Shown: one piece after another, positions 62,789 through 64,000 of the stretch
Position numbering within the stretch: position 1 is the stretch's first letter
Layout of the letters: each line of letters opens with the position of its first letter
NCBI GenBank assembly: GCA_021234155.1
Contig: JAJEKV010000022.1
Location: 2,356,728 to 2,420,727 of the forward strand
Direction: 5' to 3'
DNA: 64,000 bases
From: Isoetes taiwanensis
Taxonomy: Eukaryota > Streptophyta > Lycopodiopsida > Isoetales > Isoetaceae
Notes under the pieces: generated by a model
What the model saw: the letters and a program-made list of their open reading frames with translations, nothing else
What the model was told of the DNA's origin: nothing
Databases searched by the model: none
Translations under genes and position numbers: made by a program

Positions 62789-64000
62789 CTGTAAGTCATA
62801 AAACTCAAGTCCTCATATGCTTCATAAGTGAAGAACTATGACAGAAACATTAAAATGATACTGATGCCAGCACCAAAAAGCAAGAAAACCTTGTTTAGGC
62901 ATGTGTCTCAAATCAACCTCTAGCAAACATGCATGCCCCAATTGACATGAGATAGAACGACCAACCTCTTGCAGAAATAAAGCTCTATGGGAGATTCTTG
63001 AACTGCTGTTGACTATTTTTCTATCACAGAAGGAGTGCAGTAACGAATACCAACCATTTCTAAGTACATCACGTCGAAATTGAATCTTGACATGTTTTCC
63101 ATCTTGTAGCCAATTCCTGTTTACGGCTAAATCTCAAAAGCATAAACATAACAAACGAATTAAATGCACTCAATATTTACCTCAATTGTGAAAAATTGAT
63201 GGTCATTCCAGCCTCTCCTTTACTCTCTGCACAACCTGTGATTCAATGCAAGACCCTAAGCTCTTCATGCAACTAAGGAAACATCTAGATTCTGCATTGG
63301 TCATAGCCACTCATGGGGCACTATTTTCTAAGCTTGCAGAAGATGATGTCTTTATTGTAGAAACCAATTAGGAAAAAATTTTACTGGCATCTACCTATAT
63401 CATGCACAATTGTCTCCTGCTTCATATTTGCTGACAACTCCAGGGAGAAAAAGGTCCATGCTGCACCTTTTTTGACAAAGGCACAGGCTCAACAAACCAC
63501 TTTGTGCATTACACAACTCAAAGATTCAGATTAACTCCCTGTAAATGATCACTACAAAAGCATAACAAAAGAAGCATAAATGCAAAAGGTTAAACTCGAT
63601 AGGGAACTTCCAGGCAACCAGATCATATAGAGCCTCTATAGAAAAGATAAGGCTGGATCTTAAACTGCATTCCCATGTAACGATTTAATGCCTTCCATAG
63701 TTCCACTTGTGCAAGCATATGAGAAACATCAAATTGGGCAGAAAGACCTATAGTTTGTCATTCACATTTCGAAGGAAGCCGTGATCCAGGCCTTTATTCT
63801 TTCTGAGATGGGTTGGATCATTTTCTGGCCTTGGCTTCTATCCAGTGATTGGCTCATATGTCCTTCCCTTCAGGTTCACATCAGATCCAGGGAAATAAAA
63901 AGAAAAAGCTCTTACCAAGCGCTAGCACTCCAACAACTGTACAACAATCGTCGAAGACCTCTATGCGTGCTGAAAACCTTCCATGCACCATTACATTTAA
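62789..64000. other. No confirmed gene
   Basis: A minus-strand open stretch at the window end (GAWKVFSARIEVFDDCC) is followed by a GTAAGAG donor-like site (about 63915) and could be an exon, but I do not recognise it. Other ORFs are short. Confidence 0.3.

Overview
This window is nuclear DNA from a land plant, and nearly all of it is transposable elements and simple repeats. The evidence for a plant is a Ty1/copia polyprotein, plant-type L1 LINEs with poly(A) tails, a complete intron-containing PLAC8/PCR-type gene with GT-AG introns, and an exon of an IMP/GMP-type 5'-nucleotidase. A DUF7869-like protein and an intact Merlin DNA transposon make me favour a non-flowering plant (fern, lycophyte, bryophyte or gymnosperm). 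That lineage call is an inference; the species is not identified.

Layout. 1-2.9 kb: 3' half of a copia element with its polypurine tract and 3' LTR. 4.5-5.0 and 13.5-14.1 kb: two copies of one dispersed repeat. 7.05-11.32 kb: a complete LTR retrotransposon with both LTRs, a broken gag/protease and an unrecognised ORF where RT and integrase should be. 12.1-12.8 kb: an unrecognised broken ORF on the minus strand. 15.5-25 kb: small palindromic elements and MITE-like repeats around the one convincing intact host gene, a four-exon PLAC8 gene at 17.74-18.47 kb. 24.5 kb: an antisense LINE stub with target-site duplication (TSD). 26.2-27.3 kb: a degenerate pogo/Tigger-like transposase. 27.5-29.2 kb: a poly(A) retroposon without a recognisable ORF, flanked by a TSD. 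31-32.5 kb: a 57-bp tandem repeat and a foldback element.

32.5-36.1 kb: a LINE whose ORF1 was hit by a second, 5'-truncated LINE, giving an in-frame chimeric ORF. 37.74-39.30 kb: a complete Merlin element with TIRs, 9-bp TSD and an intact transposase. 40.5-45.0 kb: a nest of inverted repeats with a palindrome of about 0.8 kb per arm, one arm of a wider repeat interrupted by a further 0.6-kb element. 45.0-55.9 kb: a 19-bp minisatellite split by a nearly full-length 8-kb LINE carrying ORF0, ORF1, ORF2 and an extra ORF3 that overlaps the end of ORF2.

56-60.8 kb: microsatellites, an A-rich tandem region, a DUF7869-like ORF with one in-frame stop, two tandem paralogous mini-genes with conserved TATA boxes, and a LINE ORF1-like remnant. 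60.76 kb onward: a Helitron 3' terminus on the minus strand, followed further right by a frameshifted 5'-nucleotidase exon on the same strand, which may be captured gene sequence.

Functionally the region records repeated insertion: LINEs into LINEs, a LINE into a minisatellite, and DNA elements into inverted repeats. Only the PLAC8 gene, the Merlin transposase, the copia polyprotein and a few small ORFs look uninterrupted. All homology statements come from reading motifs; no search was run.
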